Shown here piece after piece: positions 1-9,174 of a stretch of 50,984 bases of DNA (position 1 is its first letter; each line of letters starts with the position of its first letter). Made by a program: the position numbers and the translations under genes. The stretch is from the NCBI GenBank assembly GCA_024644745.1, contig JAHEHF010000012.1, positions 1 through 50,984 of the forward strand, written 5' to 3'. Below the pieces are notes generated by a model. It was not told the DNA's origin and did no database searches. It saw only the letters and a list, made by a program, of their open reading frames with translations. The DNA comes from Flavobacteriaceae bacterium (GTDB lineage Bacteria; Bacteroidota; Bacteroidia; Flavobacteriales; Flavobacteriaceae).

Positions 1-80
1 GATGTACATTTGAATCAAGATTAATGAACTAAACATTGATCTATAAGTGTAATCAATTTCTTTTTACTTTCTTTGCTAAT

Positions 81-647
81 ATGAATAGTTCCGATTCTAA
101 AAATACCATCAATTTACTGAAACAAGGTGACAAAGGAATACTGGAAAAAATTTATGTCGAAAACCGGGAGGGCTTTCTCAATTTCTCAAAGAAATATAAC
201 GTTGAAGAATATGATGCCGTTGACATTTACCAGGATTCGATCATGGTCTTAAGAGAAAATGCCATCAACGGTAAAATAGATAATTTACAAAGCAATATTT
301 CGACCTATCTTTTTGCCATTGGGAAATATAAAATTTTTCATAATTTCAGAGTTCAGTCAAAGCTAGATTTTCAGAATGGTTTTGATTTGTTAGAAGAAAA
401 TAAGGAACTAGATGTTAACCTTCACGAAACAATCTTAACTAATGAACAGAAACTTTTAAAAAAATACTATGATCAATTAGGTGATAGATGCAAAAGTGTA
501 TTAAATTTGTTCTACTACCAGGGCTATAATTTGGATGAAATAAGAGAGATTTTAAATTACAGCAATAAAAAAGTATTAAAAAGTCAAAAATCACGTTGTT
601 TAAAGCAACTGAAGAATTTGATCAACAAACACTATGAAGAATTTTGA
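81..647 (+). CDS. ECF-type sigma-70 family RNA polymerase sigma factor
   Basis: This is a small two-domain sigma factor that would redirect RNA polymerase to a dedicated regulon. The N-terminal part has a region-2-like stretch (VEEYDAVDIYQDSIMVLRE), and the C-terminal part has a region-4-like helix-turn-helix (KSVLNLFYYQGYNLDEIREI) ending in a basic helix. I chose the ATG at 81: the frame stays open upstream to a TTG at 36, but those residues are hydrophobic and unlike sigma N-termini. The gene overlaps the next one by 14 bp, so the two are probably translationally coupled. The pairing with a membrane TPR protein and a convergent CHAT protein suggests membrane-signal control. The ECF subgroup was not determined. 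Confidence 0.85.
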   Translation: MNSSDSKNTINLLKQGDKGILEKIYVENREGFLNFSKKYNVEEYDAVDIYQDSIMVLRENAINGKIDNLQSNISTYLFAIGKYKIFHNFRVQSKLDFQNGFDLLEENKELDVNLHETILTNEQKLLKKYYDQLGDRCKSVLNLFYYQGYNLDEIREILNYSNKKVLKSQKSRCLKQLKNLINKHYEEF

Positions 648-1380
648 TTTAATAGATCGTTATTTTGATAATTCCCTTACGCCTAAAGAACAATTATTAT
701 TTAATGATTTATTGCAAAATGATTTGGATTTTAAGAATGAATTTATCTTTCGGAAAGATCTGACAAAGGTTATTGCAAGCAGTCAGCAAGAAGACCTCAA
801 AGCTACTTTAAACAAATTTGAAGACTCTATTCGGCAAAAACCCAAATTCTTGAAAATTCCGAGAAAATGGTTGATGGCAGCTTCAATTCTCCTTGTATTC
901 AGCTTGGGTATATGGTCTGTAAAAAGCCTGTTCTTCCCTTCCAATCAAGCCATTTATGAAACCTATTTTCAATCATGCAGAAACACCATACAACCTGTAG
1001 TAAGGGGAGAGAATTTAAATACAATTGAATACAGAGCCTTTGCGGCCTATGAGGCTCATGATTACCACAAGGCGATCAACCTGTTTAATTCTGTCAAAAA
1101 CCCTGAGGCTGCCTATATAAATTTCTATAAAGGTCTGAGTTATCTCGAACTTGATAAATCCCGAGAAGCCATAGATCTATTGAAACCTATATCCCAGGCG
1201 GCAGGTCTTGAAGGAAAATCTGCAAATTTTAATGAAAAAGCAAATTGGTATCTTGCCCTGGCCTATTTAAAAAACATGGAAAATAAAAAGGCGATTTCTC
1301 AATTGTACTTGATCCTTGACCAGCCTGACGGAACCTTTAAAAAGATTGAAGCCAAGGAGGTTCTGAAATATTTGGAATAA
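634..1380 (+). CDS. Membrane TPR protein, probable anti-sigma factor
   Basis: The N-terminal 45 residues (IDRYFDNSLTPKEQLLFNDL) resemble the sigma-binding head of Bacteroidota anti-sigma factors: an acidic helical segment with no zinc ligands. One membrane helix lies at about residues 79-99. The C-terminal half holds TPR-like repeats (about 125-245; AYEAHDYHKAINLF and WYLALAYLKNMENKKAISQL). The head should be cytoplasmic and the TPR part periplasmic. The start overlaps the sigma gene by 14 bp, and the stop abuts the stop of the convergent CHAT gene with no spacer. The anti-sigma role is inferred from gene order and the N-terminal pattern; it could also be a TPR scaffold that acts with the CHAT protein. 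Confidence 0.7.
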   Translation: MKNFDLIDRYFDNSLTPKEQLLFNDLLQNDLDFKNEFIFRKDLTKVIASSQQEDLKATLNKFEDSIRQKPKFLKIPRKWLMAASILLVFSLGIWSVKSLFFPSNQAIYETYFQSCRNTIQPVVRGENLNTIEYRAFAAYEAHDYHKAINLFNSVKNPEAAYINFYKGLSYLELDKSREAIDLLKPISQAAGLEGKSANFNEKANWYLALAYLKNMENKKAISQLYLILDQPDGTFKKIEAKEVLKYLE

Positions 1381-4239
1381 TTATTTGAACCGCTTGAATG
1401 CATATCCCCCTAAAATCATTAAAATGATAAAGATTCCTCCCCAAAACATATAATTGATATTGCCACCGAGAGCTATGGGTTCCGTATTCCCGTTAATCAC
1501 AAAACCAGACCAGAAATAAGGATGTAAAAGTTCTTTGTCTGTTGTGTTTTTCAGGTAATCCAATTTAGCCAAACGCAGTGCTTCACTTTTGCTTTTGCCC
1601 TTTTTCAAATATTCATAAAAAGAAATCATAATGATTTTTGTCTCCCTGTCGGGCACTTTCCATAAACTCATGACCACTGAAGGAATCCCGGAAAAATGAA
1701 AAGCTCTCGCCATACTCATGACCCCTTCCCCTTTTTCAATTTTTCCAAAGCCTGTATTACAGGCGCTTAAAATAGCCAAATTCGCTTTGCCTTGTGAAAA
1801 ATAGATCTCCGAGGCGGTCAATTCACCATCATCAAACAATAATTTATTATAGGATGGATTATTTTGGTTAATTTCAGCGTGCATGGCCAAATGCAGAACG
1901 GAGTAGTTTTGATTATTTTTAAGAAAATTCTCCTTGGTGCAATCCGGCCCCACAAATTTTTCACCTCCGATCATTTCAAAAAGCATTTCTACCTCATCTG
2001 CTGCCGCTGACAATTTGCGTTCATCCGCATAATGAGGTGAAAATCCGGCCCACTGCTCAGGAACCTTGAAATCAAAGAACTCCTTGTTTTGTTCCAGAAA
2101 CAGCCTGCATGAACCCGCGTAACTGATACTATGCTCTTCCAGTAAAAAAGCATCATCATCGGATTGCAGGATTTCAAAAGGAATATAATTTAAAACATTG
2201 TCAGCAACAATCACCACCTCCTTCTTGTCAGGATTTAACTGCTGAGATATTAAAAACAAATACAGATTATTAGACAAATCCAAAAAATCTTCCCGGGCCT
2301 CAATTTTTTGCTTTAACAAATTCGTTTGATCAGACAATTTTTTTGCAACATCACCCCTTAGCAAACTAATAGCGTCTTTCGTGATACTGAATGAATACAG
2401 ATAGTTTTCCCCAAGAAAATAGCTGATCAACTGGGTGCTGGAATCCATAGCTTTCTGAACATCCTTTAAATGAACACTTTTATCACTGTATTTTAAGGTT
2501 CTATACTCCGGATAATCCCTAAATACCTCAGAGATACTATCCAACCTGTTACTTAGAATGATCCTGCTGTCAAGAAGTTCGCTATAAACTTCCTTGTCGT
2601 GATCAGCAGCTGTTTTTTCATAAAAAATATCCATTTTTACCTGCTCAAGCTTCCTCTTTACACGATTCTCAAAATCTAAAAGTTCCTGAGGAATTTCTCC
2701 GGAGGATCTGTATTTGATGTCTCGCAGTTCATCAAGAAGGTTCGTGTTGCGGTTTGCTTCAGACAATTCAAATGCCTTTTCCAAATATTTGTCATTCTTG
2801 GTTTTATGATATAGCGCCCAGCATAAATTCAATCCGTTTTCATACACATGTCTATACTCATTTGCCAAATTTATTCGGGACCGGTCTGATGAAAATTCCT
2901 TTTGAATATATCCGATTAATTCGATTTCCTGATTGATCAGTTCAAATGGCTCTTCCAAATATTGAATATCATCCGTTTCAAGGTGTTTTTGCTCATACCA
3001 GTCGGTAAGCAACAACAAGGAATGTAAGGATTGAATCGGTGCAATGCCTGCTTGAATGCTGTCAGGATTGTATTTGGCAGACTCAAAACTCTTTTCAAGG
3101 TAATGGAAAAAATTGTCCTTATCCTTTTCTATTTCGAATGATTTCGCCAGGTAACGGTAATTTTCAGAAACAACTTCGTTATAGGGTCCGTAAATTTTTA
3201 TGTTTTTGTCCAATCCTTCCATCAACAAGGATCTGGCCTCATCCAAGTTAAGTTTTTGATCTAAATATAATTTTGCCAAATAATTTTTTGCATTGGCAAC
3301 ATAAGGCCCGCTTTCTATTTCTTCTCCTATCTTTATGGCTTTTTTATACAGGGATTCAGCCTTTGCATAATCCTTGAGCATTACGTAGACATTTGCCAGA
3401 TCATAATACGACTCGCAGGTCCATCGATGCTTTTCACCATACGTTGATTTTCTAATGCTCAGACTTTTTTCCAGAAGGGCTATGGATTCTTCATATTTTT
3501 CCTGAGACTCCAGAATATTGGCATAAGAAGTGTAAACAAAGGTCATGTTCGGATTGAACTCGCCGTACGACCTGATCCCAACATCCATTGCTTTCTCCGA
3601 ATATTCTTCGGCCCTGGCGATATCTCCCGAATAAAAACTGAGCAGGGAAAGTCCCACATATACATCGGATAAAAAATTCTTGGTCATTTTGCTCTTCAGC
3701 AAATTTTCTTCGGCTTCCAGGTAGAGTTCTTGTGCCCTTTCAAATCGTCCCAGGTCTTCAAAAACAATAGCAAGATTATAGGCGGAAACGGCTAAGTCGT
3801 ATTCATTGGTTTTGATTCTTTTCTTTATATCAAAAGATTTCTGATAGTAATAAGTGGTACTGTCATAATCAGCTAAAAAATAATGGTTGATTCCAATGGT
3901 ATTATAACTATCGGCTATGTTAAAACTGTCTTTAAGTTTTAATGAAATGTCCAAAGATTGCCGGGCAACGTCTGTGGATTTTTGATACTGCCCCAGACTT
4001 TGAATAACCTTGGCCTGGGTCTGGTAGCTGCTTAAAAAAAATTTGGGGTCGGCCTTTTGCTCCTCCAGTAACTTTAAAAGATCTTCCAGAATATTATAGG
4101 CCTCATTAAACTTACCTTCCCGATTCAATTCAGTTGCCCGTCTATTCTTCTCTAAAACATAAGCTTTATCAATGGTCTGCCCAGCAACAATGACCGGAAA
4201 AAACAAAACCAGAAAAATATGTAATAATCTCAAAGACAA
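1381..4239 (-). CDS. TPR-CHAT domain protein, caspase-like putative protease
   Basis: This 952-residue protein starts with a signal peptide (residues 1-20, LLHIFLVLFFPVIVAG). About a dozen TPR-like helices follow (about 30-430), then a linker, and a CHAT domain in the last 350 residues. The CHAT His-Cys dyad is visible as HLAMH (His787) and LSACNTG (Cys827), followed by the usual GEGVMSMARAFHFSGIPSVV segment. A membrane helix (about 930-948) with a basic tail ends the protein, so the TPR and CHAT parts should face the periplasm. CHAT proteins are clan CD caspase/separase relatives, and some are proteases activated through their TPRs. The start is a TTG at 4239. The gene converges on the sigma/anti-sigma pair with no gap. 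The substrate is unknown. Confidence 0.88.
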   Translation of the reverse strand: MSLRLLHIFLVLFFPVIVAGQTIDKAYVLEKNRRATELNREGKFNEAYNILEDLLKLLEEQKADPKFFLSSYQTQAKVIQSLGQYQKSTDVARQSLDISLKLKDSFNIADSYNTIGINHYFLADYDSTTYYYQKSFDIKKRIKTNEYDLAVSAYNLAIVFEDLGRFERAQELYLEAEENLLKSKMTKNFLSDVYVGLSLLSFYSGDIARAEEYSEKAMDVGIRSYGEFNPNMTFVYTSYANILESQEKYEESIALLEKSLSIRKSTYGEKHRWTCESYYDLANVYVMLKDYAKAESLYKKAIKIGEEIESGPYVANAKNYLAKLYLDQKLNLDEARSLLMEGLDKNIKIYGPYNEVVSENYRYLAKSFEIEKDKDNFFHYLEKSFESAKYNPDSIQAGIAPIQSLHSLLLLTDWYEQKHLETDDIQYLEEPFELINQEIELIGYIQKEFSSDRSRINLANEYRHVYENGLNLCWALYHKTKNDKYLEKAFELSEANRNTNLLDELRDIKYRSSGEIPQELLDFENRVKRKLEQVKMDIFYEKTAADHDKEVYSELLDSRIILSNRLDSISEVFRDYPEYRTLKYSDKSVHLKDVQKAMDSSTQLISYFLGENYLYSFSITKDAISLLRGDVAKKLSDQTNLLKQKIEAREDFLDLSNNLYLFLISQQLNPDKKEVVIVADNVLNYIPFEILQSDDDAFLLEEHSISYAGSCRLFLEQNKEFFDFKVPEQWAGFSPHYADERKLSAAADEVEMLFEMIGGEKFVGPDCTKENFLKNNQNYSVLHLAMHAEINQNNPSYNKLLFDDGELTASEIYFSQGKANLAILSACNTGFGKIEKGEGVMSMARAFHFSGIPSVVMSLWKVPDRETKIIMISFYEYLKKGKSKSEALRLAKLDYLKNTTDKELLHPYFWSGFVINGNTEPIALGGNINYMFWGGIFIILMILGGYAFKRFK

Positions 4240-4310
4240 GAATCAATTATAGCGGTTATACCCTATAAATATACGCAAGTTGTGCATAATCAAATAAGTA
4301 TTTCCCTTCC

Positions 4311-4886
4311 TTATTTTGATCTTTCTCTTTCCTCAGCTATCTCCTGAAGTTCATCATACCATTTTTGGCCAAATTTTCTGACCAGTGCCTGCTTGACAAA
4401 CTTGTATACCGGAACTTTCATTTCTTTCCCAAGTGAACAAGCATCATCACAAATCTCCCATCGATCATAATTTATCGCCGCAAATTCTGTATACTGACGA
4501 ATTCTAACGGGATACAAATGGCAGGAGACCGGTTTTTTGAAAGATATGTCTCCCTGGTTATAAGCCTCCTCTATGCCACACAATGCCACATCATTCTTGT
4601 CATAAATTACATAGGCACAATCTTCACCATTAATAAGGGTCGTTTCATACTCTCCCTGTTCATTTGTGGTATAAGGTCCATGATGTTCAATGGCTTTCAG
4701 ACCTTTTTTGCTCAGGTATTTCTTCATAGTCGGAAGAATCTCTGTCAAAATTTGAAGTTCTTCTTCCTCCAGGGGAGCTCCTGCATCTCCTTGAACACAA
4801 CACGCACCCTTGCACGCCCCCAGGTTACAAACAAATTCCTTGTCAAGAATTTCTTCAGAAACAATTGTTTTATGAAGTTGAAACAT
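4311..4886 (-). CDS. DUF3109 family protein, cysteine-rich metal-binding type
   Basis: A 191-residue cytoplasmic protein with an N-terminal cysteine cluster (FVCNLGACKGACCVQGD) and further cysteines at CHLYPVR and EICDDACSLG. This matches the DUF3109 branch of the YkgJ-like (CxxxCxxCC) proteins, thought to bind zinc or an Fe-S cluster. The function is not known. It is a single gene with its own -7 box about 20 bp upstream of the start codon. The family call is based on the cysteine spacing and the overall sequence. Confidence 0.85.
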   Translation of the reverse strand: MFQLHKTIVSEEILDKEFVCNLGACKGACCVQGDAGAPLEEEELQILTEILPTMKKYLSKKGLKAIEHHGPYTTNEQGEYETTLINGEDCAYVIYDKNDVALCGIEEAYNQGDISFKKPVSCHLYPVRIRQYTEFAAINYDRWEICDDACSLGKEMKVPVYKFVKQALVRKFGQKWYDELQEIAEERERSK

Positions 4887-4906
4887 GATAAATCTTTAAT
4901 TCAATG

Positions 4907-4914
4907 CAAAAGTA
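4907..4914 (-). promoter_or_regulatory. -7 promoter box for the DUF3109 gene
   Basis: Read leftward the sequence is TACTTTTG followed by C, which matches the Bacteroidota -7 consensus TAnnTTTG. It lies 20 nt before the ATG at 4886. No clear -33 box is visible. Confidence 0.5.
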
Positions 4915-5039
4915 CATACTTTTTAAAAACGTGAGACACGATAAAAGCGCTCCGTATCAACTATTTCGGGTCAACAAAATATTTTAAGCCATGAAAATTT
5001 CTTTTGTTATTTATTTTAAACTCATTAAACTTTATTATC

Positions 5040-5047
5040 TAACTTTG
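5040..5047 (+). promoter_or_regulatory. -7 promoter box for marC-like gene
   Basis: TAACTTTG followed by C matches the Bacteroidota -7 consensus and lies 21 nt before the ATG at 5069. A promoter here makes an upstream in-frame ATG at 4991 unlikely to be the true start. Confidence 0.5.
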
Positions 5048-5068
5048 CGACCATTAAAAAAATCGGGA

Positions 5069-5644
5069 ATGGATATTGATTTTAAAGAAATTTTAACTGC
5101 CAGCATGGTATTGTTTGCTGTGATCGACATCGTCGGGAGCATTCCGATCATTATAGATTTAAGACAAAAAGTAGGACACATTCAATCTGAGAAAGCATCG
5201 ATCGTTGCAATGTTTATCATGATTCTCTTTCTCTTTGTAGGGGTTCAAATTTTAAACCTAATCGGCATAGATGTGCATTCGTTTGCGGTAGCGGGCTCCT
5301 TTGTCATGTTTTTTCTTGCGCTTGAAATGATTTTGGGAGTGCAACTTTATAAAGAGGATTCCCCGGATACAGCAAGTGTGGTCCCTTTGGCTTTCCCTTT
5401 GATCGCAGGTGCCGGAACCATGACGACCATTTTATCCCTGAAGGCAGAATTTCATTCGATCAATATCATTATTGCGATTGTCATCAATACCATTTTTGTT
5501 TACGCCGTTTTAAAATCTTCTTCCAAAATCGAAAAACTTATTGGTAAAGGAGGGATCAATGTCGTTAGAAAAATATTCGGCGTGATCGTCATGGCGATTG
5601 CCGTAAAATTGTTTGCTTCAAATGTTCAGGGCTTACTTAATTAA
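5069..5644 (+). CDS. MarC family integral membrane protein
   Basis: A 191-residue protein with about six hydrophobic helices (for example MVLFAVIDIVGSIPIIID, VAMFIMILFLFVGVQILN and FGVIVMAIAVKLFAS). It has the MarC hallmarks: the N-terminal D-x-G-x-x-P helix and the conserved FPLIAGAGTMTT loop (about residues 106-120). MarC proteins are inner-membrane proteins once linked to multiple antibiotic resistance; their real substrate is unknown. The ATG at 5069 is preferred because the extra upstream residues are basic and non-conserved and a -7 box sits inside them. The next gene starts 6 bp after the stop, so the two are probably co-transcribed. Confidence 0.88.
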   Translation: MDIDFKEILTASMVLFAVIDIVGSIPIIIDLRQKVGHIQSEKASIVAMFIMILFLFVGVQILNLIGIDVHSFAVAGSFVMFFLALEMILGVQLYKEDSPDTASVVPLAFPLIAGAGTMTTILSLKAEFHSINIIIAIVINTIFVYAVLKSSSKIEKLIGKGGINVVRKIFGVIVMAIAVKLFASNVQGLLN

Positions 5645-5650
5645 AAAGAT

Positions 5651-6262
5651 ATGAAATTTGATGTTTTGATCATCGGTGGCGGAGCAGCAGGAATGTCCTG
5701 TGCACTTGTTTTGGGTTCAGCTAAATCCAAGACCTATGCAAAGGATAAAAATATCGGTATTGTCATGCATCAGAAAGCCTCGGCATTAGATGGTGCACTA
5801 TTCAACAATGTTTTAGGGCTATCCCCTGGCACAACCGGTAAAGAACTTCTAAAACACGGGATCCGGCAACTTTCACAGACCTACCCTCATGTTGTGCAGA
5901 TCCAGAAAGAAAAGGTCTTTGAAGTTACAAAGACCAACAGTGGGTTTCAGGTAATTACCAATAAAAACACCTATGTGGCTAAAATTGTTGTGATTGCAGT
6001 AGGGCCATCCAATCTTTTCAATATCAAGGGACTGGAAGACTTTGTCATGCCACATAAAAAATTGCCTGCTGCAAAAAACAGGATCCAACTGAGAAATAAT
6101 GACCACTTCATTGAGGAAGGACTTTATGTGGCAGGTGTTCTGGCAGGTTGGAGAAGCCAGTTTGCCACAGCTGCAGGAAGCGGTGCGCACGTGGCCACAG
6201 ACATTCTGACCCTATGGAACAATGGTCAAACGGCCATGGTCCATGATTCCGAATCGAAATAA
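5651..6262 (+). CDS. Single-domain FAD protein, thioredoxin-reductase-like
   Basis: Residues 1-20 form a Rossmann ADP-binding loop (VLIIGGGAAGMSCALVL), and the C-terminus has the second FAD-contact motif of thioredoxin reductases (GLYVAGVLAGWRSQFATAAG). At 203 residues it is about two thirds of the usual thioredoxin reductase length. The segment that normally carries the NAD(P)H-binding domain and the redox CxxC is missing, and the two halves of the FAD domain are joined directly. It should therefore bind FAD but lacks the canonical electron path. It is likely a flavoprotein partner of unknown function, co-transcribed with marC. The reading frame is intact, so it is not a recent pseudogene. 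Confidence 0.75.
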   Translation: MKFDVLIIGGGAAGMSCALVLGSAKSKTYAKDKNIGIVMHQKASALDGALFNNVLGLSPGTTGKELLKHGIRQLSQTYPHVVQIQKEKVFEVTKTNSGFQVITNKNTYVAKIVVIAVGPSNLFNIKGLEDFVMPHKKLPAAKNRIQLRNNDHFIEEGLYVAGVLAGWRSQFATAAGSGAHVATDILTLWNNGQTAMVHDSESK

Positions 6263-6281
6263 AAAAAATTAAAGTTTAGGA

Positions 6282-7874
6282 TCAAGGCTCTAAGGGGTAA
6301 CCTTCCTTGTCAAGTTCAATGACCTTTTCTATCATTTTATCCTGTTCGTTGATGACTTTATAATAGGCGTTGACATCGAATACCTGTTGAGCAAAAACGG
6401 CTTTCAAAAATAGTTTCAGGTTGTTTCTTTCTTCAACTTCAAGATGACTGTATTCATCTGGTATGGTTGCCATATATTCTGTGAAGATATGTTCATCAAG
6501 GTCAAAATCAATTAAAAAACGTTCAAGTGACCAGTCTTTGAATTCTTCCACGTTCTCATCAAAGTACTGAAATGCGAATTGTCTGGTTCTTTGGTAATGA
6601 AAATCCGGAAAATAGTAGGTGGTATCTATCGAAACGAATACATCGGGTATGATGCCGCCACCTCCATAAACGATCTTGCCTTTCGGTGTTACGTATTTTA
6701 AAGAATCAACGACCTTTATACTGTCGGCATTCATCAATTCTCCGGTGTGGTATCTTTCTTCAAAATCATTAAAATATTGCCCGTCGCCCTTATGGTCATA
6801 AGGCTTCTGAATAGACCTTCCCGTTGGAGTGTAATATCTTGAAACCGTTAATCTTACAGCAGATCCGTCGCCCAATTGCATTTCCTGCTGCACAAGACCC
6901 TTACCAAAAGACCTTCTGCCGACGATGGTTCCTTTGTCATTATCCTGTAAGGCACCAGCCACAATTTCACTTGCTGAGGCCGAAGCACCATTGATCAGTA
7001 CAAATACGTGACCGTCTTCAAAATCCCCTTTTTCGGTTGCAAATGTTTTGTCAATTTTGTCTTTTTTGTTTTTTGTGAAAACGATCAACTTGCCATCTTC
7101 AAGAAACTCATCAATAATCTGTGTTGCCACCTGTAAATATCCTCCAGGATTATGCCGCAGGTCCAAAACGAGTTTTTTCATGCCCTGCTCCTTTAAATCA
7201 TCCAAGGCAACTTTGAATTCCTCATAAGTCGTTGCCGAAAATTTGTTGATTTTCATGTAACCCAGTCCTTCATTGAGCATAAAATAGGCATCCATGCTTT
7301 TGATGGGGACTTCGTCCCGTATAATGGAAAAAGGGATCAGCTTTTTATTCGATTTTCTGTAAACTACAAGGTCTACTGATGTATTGGGTTTGCCTTTTAA
7401 GGTTTTAAAGATGTAATCATTATCGATTTGCTTTCCAAAAAGGGTATCATTATTGGCTGTCAGTATCCTGTCTCCGGCTTCGATTCCTGCCTTTTTACTT
7501 GGGCCGTTGTCAAGGACCTTCACAACTGTCAAAGAATCTTTGTACATCCTGAACTGAATGCCGATTCCTACAAATTTACCATTCATGGATTCAGAAGTCC
7601 GCTGCAGATCTGACGCCGAAATATATACGGAATGTGGATCCAGTTTGTCAAGCATGTTCTTAATGGTTCCATCAAGAAGGCTGTCTGTATCGACCTCATC
7701 AACATATTCATATTGAATATAATCGATCAGTCGTTTAATTTTTCTCTCCTGAGGTGTCCCTCCAAAAAAAGTAATGGTCTTTTTTTGATAATTAAGAGAG
7801 GTCCCTAAAAATATGCCCATTGCAATAGAAACGGCTATGATCAAAGGGAGAAATATTCTGGTTTTTCTATTCAT
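6282..7874 (-). CDS. S41 family C-terminal processing peptidase
   Basis: A 530-residue periplasmic serine protease of the CtpA/Prc type that trims or degrades exported proteins from their C-termini. An N-terminal signal anchor (about 8-26) is followed by a PDZ domain (about 85-165; GIGIQFRMYKDSLTVVKVL and GIEAGDRILTAN). The S41 core follows, with LRHNPGGYL, the serine motif NGASASASEIVAGAL and the lysine motif RRSFGKGLVQQ, so the Ser-Lys dyad is present. A helical C-terminal extension (about 430-530) follows. The start overlaps the end of the upstream dCMP deaminase gene by 8 bp, indicating one transcription unit. Confidence 0.93.
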   Translation of the reverse strand: MNRKTRIFLPLIIAVSIAMGIFLGTSLNYQKKTITFFGGTPQERKIKRLIDYIQYEYVDEVDTDSLLDGTIKNMLDKLDPHSVYISASDLQRTSESMNGKFVGIGIQFRMYKDSLTVVKVLDNGPSKKAGIEAGDRILTANNDTLFGKQIDNDYIFKTLKGKPNTSVDLVVYRKSNKKLIPFSIIRDEVPIKSMDAYFMLNEGLGYMKINKFSATTYEEFKVALDDLKEQGMKKLVLDLRHNPGGYLQVATQIIDEFLEDGKLIVFTKNKKDKIDKTFATEKGDFEDGHVFVLINGASASASEIVAGALQDNDKGTIVGRRSFGKGLVQQEMQLGDGSAVRLTVSRYYTPTGRSIQKPYDHKGDGQYFNDFEERYHTGELMNADSIKVVDSLKYVTPKGKIVYGGGGIIPDVFVSIDTTYYFPDFHYQRTRQFAFQYFDENVEEFKDWSLERFLIDFDLDEHIFTEYMATIPDEYSHLEVEERNNLKLFLKAVFAQQVFDVNAYYKVINEQDKMIEKVIELDKEGYPLEP

Positions 7875-8295
7875 CTATAGGCAGATATAAAATTTCAATA
7901 TTGGCTTTTTTTAAAAAATCAATTCCGGAATTATCCTTATAAGCATTCGCATACACCATCCTTCTGATACCGGACTGATGGATCAGCTTGCTGCATTCTT
8001 TGCAGGGAGATAAAGTAATATAAAGCGTAGCGCCCTGGCAGGCCTGTGTAGAAGACGCCACCTTTAAGATGGCATTTGCCTCGGCATGCAAAACATGCCA
8101 TTTGGTGCTTCCGTCATCGTCTTCACAGCAATTGTCAAATCCAGTGGGCGTCCCATTGTATCCGTCAGAGATGATCATTTTATCCTTGACGATCAAGGCA
8201 CCAACCTGCTTTCTTTTACAATGTGATAGTTTTGCCCATTCAACGGCCATTTTCAAATAGGCCTGGTCATATCTTCTTTGCTTTTTATCCGTCAT
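7867..8295 (-). CDS. dCMP deaminase, ComEB-like
   Basis: A zinc-dependent deaminase of 142 residues with the full signature: His70-Ala-Glu72 (LHAEANAIL) and Pro-Cys98-x-x-Cys101 (LSPCKECSKL). The substrate-side motifs GALIVKDKMIISDGYNG and GFDNCCED are typical of the ComEB/dCMP deaminase branch that turns dCMP into dUMP for thymidylate synthesis. It is the first gene of a two-gene unit with the S41 protease; the 8-bp overlap is probably a packing effect and not functional coupling. A TAnnTTTG-like box with one mismatch lies about 33 bp upstream (8328-8335, leftward). Confidence 0.92.
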   Translation of the reverse strand: MTDKKQRRYDQAYLKMAVEWAKLSHCKRKQVGALIVKDKMIISDGYNGTPTGFDNCCEDDDGSTKWHVLHAEANAILKVASSTQACQGATLYITLSPCKECSKLIHQSGIRRMVYANAYKDNSGIDFLKKANIEILYLPIDE

Positions 8296-8460
8296 GCTGA
8301 TTCCCTTCCTGATTCATTTCTTGAAAGCGAAAATATAAAACTTTAAAATGAAAGCTGTTAAAATAATATCAAAATTTTTGTCCCTTCCCGAGTCAGACAA
8401 GCTGATTTACAAATCCTGACAAAATTCACCGGCAATTCTTTTGCCACCCGAAACCAGGGA

Positions 8461-9000
8461 TCATTTCCGGTGGAGCTTCATTTTTGAAAAAAGGTCCCAA
8501 ATAACAATTCCGCAGCTCACCGAAATATTTAAAGAATGTTTGGTTCCGAATTGAGGAATTTCCAGGCAGTCGTCAGATACCGATACCACTTCCTGTTGAA
8601 CACCTTTCACTTCATTTCCAAAAACCACGGCATATTTCTGGTTCTCAACAGGTTCAAATGATTCCAGGGAAACACTTTGCTCCGCTTGCTCTACGGCCAA
8701 TACAACCCTATTTTCGCTTTTAAGTCTTTTCACCAGATCAAGGGTATTCTCAACGTATTCCCATGTTACAGAATCAGTTGACCCCAATGCGGTTTTATGA
8801 ATTTCCTTATGGGGAGGTTTGGCCGTGATGCCGCATAGATAGATCTTCTCAATCAAAAATGCATCTGCTGTTCGAAACACAGAACCGATATTATTCAAGC
8901 TTCTGATATTGTCTAAAACGATGATTAAAGGTGACTTTTCAGTCTCCTTGAATTGGTCAATATCAAGCCTGCTTAATTCACTGTTTTTTAATTTTCGCAT
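8461..9000 (-). CDS. SpoU/TrmH family RNA 2'-O-methyltransferase
   Basis: A 179-residue SPOUT-class methyltransferase with the trefoil-knot motifs: motif 1 (LDNIRSLNNIGSVFRTADAF), motif 2 (VVFGNEVKGVQQEVV) and motif 3 (LEIPQFGTKHSLNISVSCGI). It probably methylates a ribose in tRNA or rRNA using S-adenosylmethionine. There is no N-terminal L30e-like RNA-binding domain, as in TrmL/TrmH-type short members. It is a single gene; the exact RNA target cannot be told from sequence. Confidence 0.9.
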   Translation of the reverse strand: MRKLKNSELSRLDIDQFKETEKSPLIIVLDNIRSLNNIGSVFRTADAFLIEKIYLCGITAKPPHKEIHKTALGSTDSVTWEYVENTLDLVKRLKSENRVVLAVEQAEQSVSLESFEPVENQKYAVVFGNEVKGVQQEVVSVSDDCLEIPQFGTKHSLNISVSCGIVIWDLFSKMKLHRK

Positions 9001-9174
9001 AACAACTTATTCTTTCGCCGCGAAATTATGAAAATCCAATTCATCAATTTCCTAACTGCCTGTTTATTATTTAAAATCAATTTAAATTAAAGAAAACATG
9101 ACATTTATCATACTTTTCCGATAGGATTAATACTTTTTTAGCGGTTTCACCTTTTAAATTGCTAAAATAATATA

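Noticed and set aside
36-80. Upstream TTG extension of the first sigma factor
   Set aside because: The added residues are hydrophobic and not sigma-like; ATG 81 gives a normal start.
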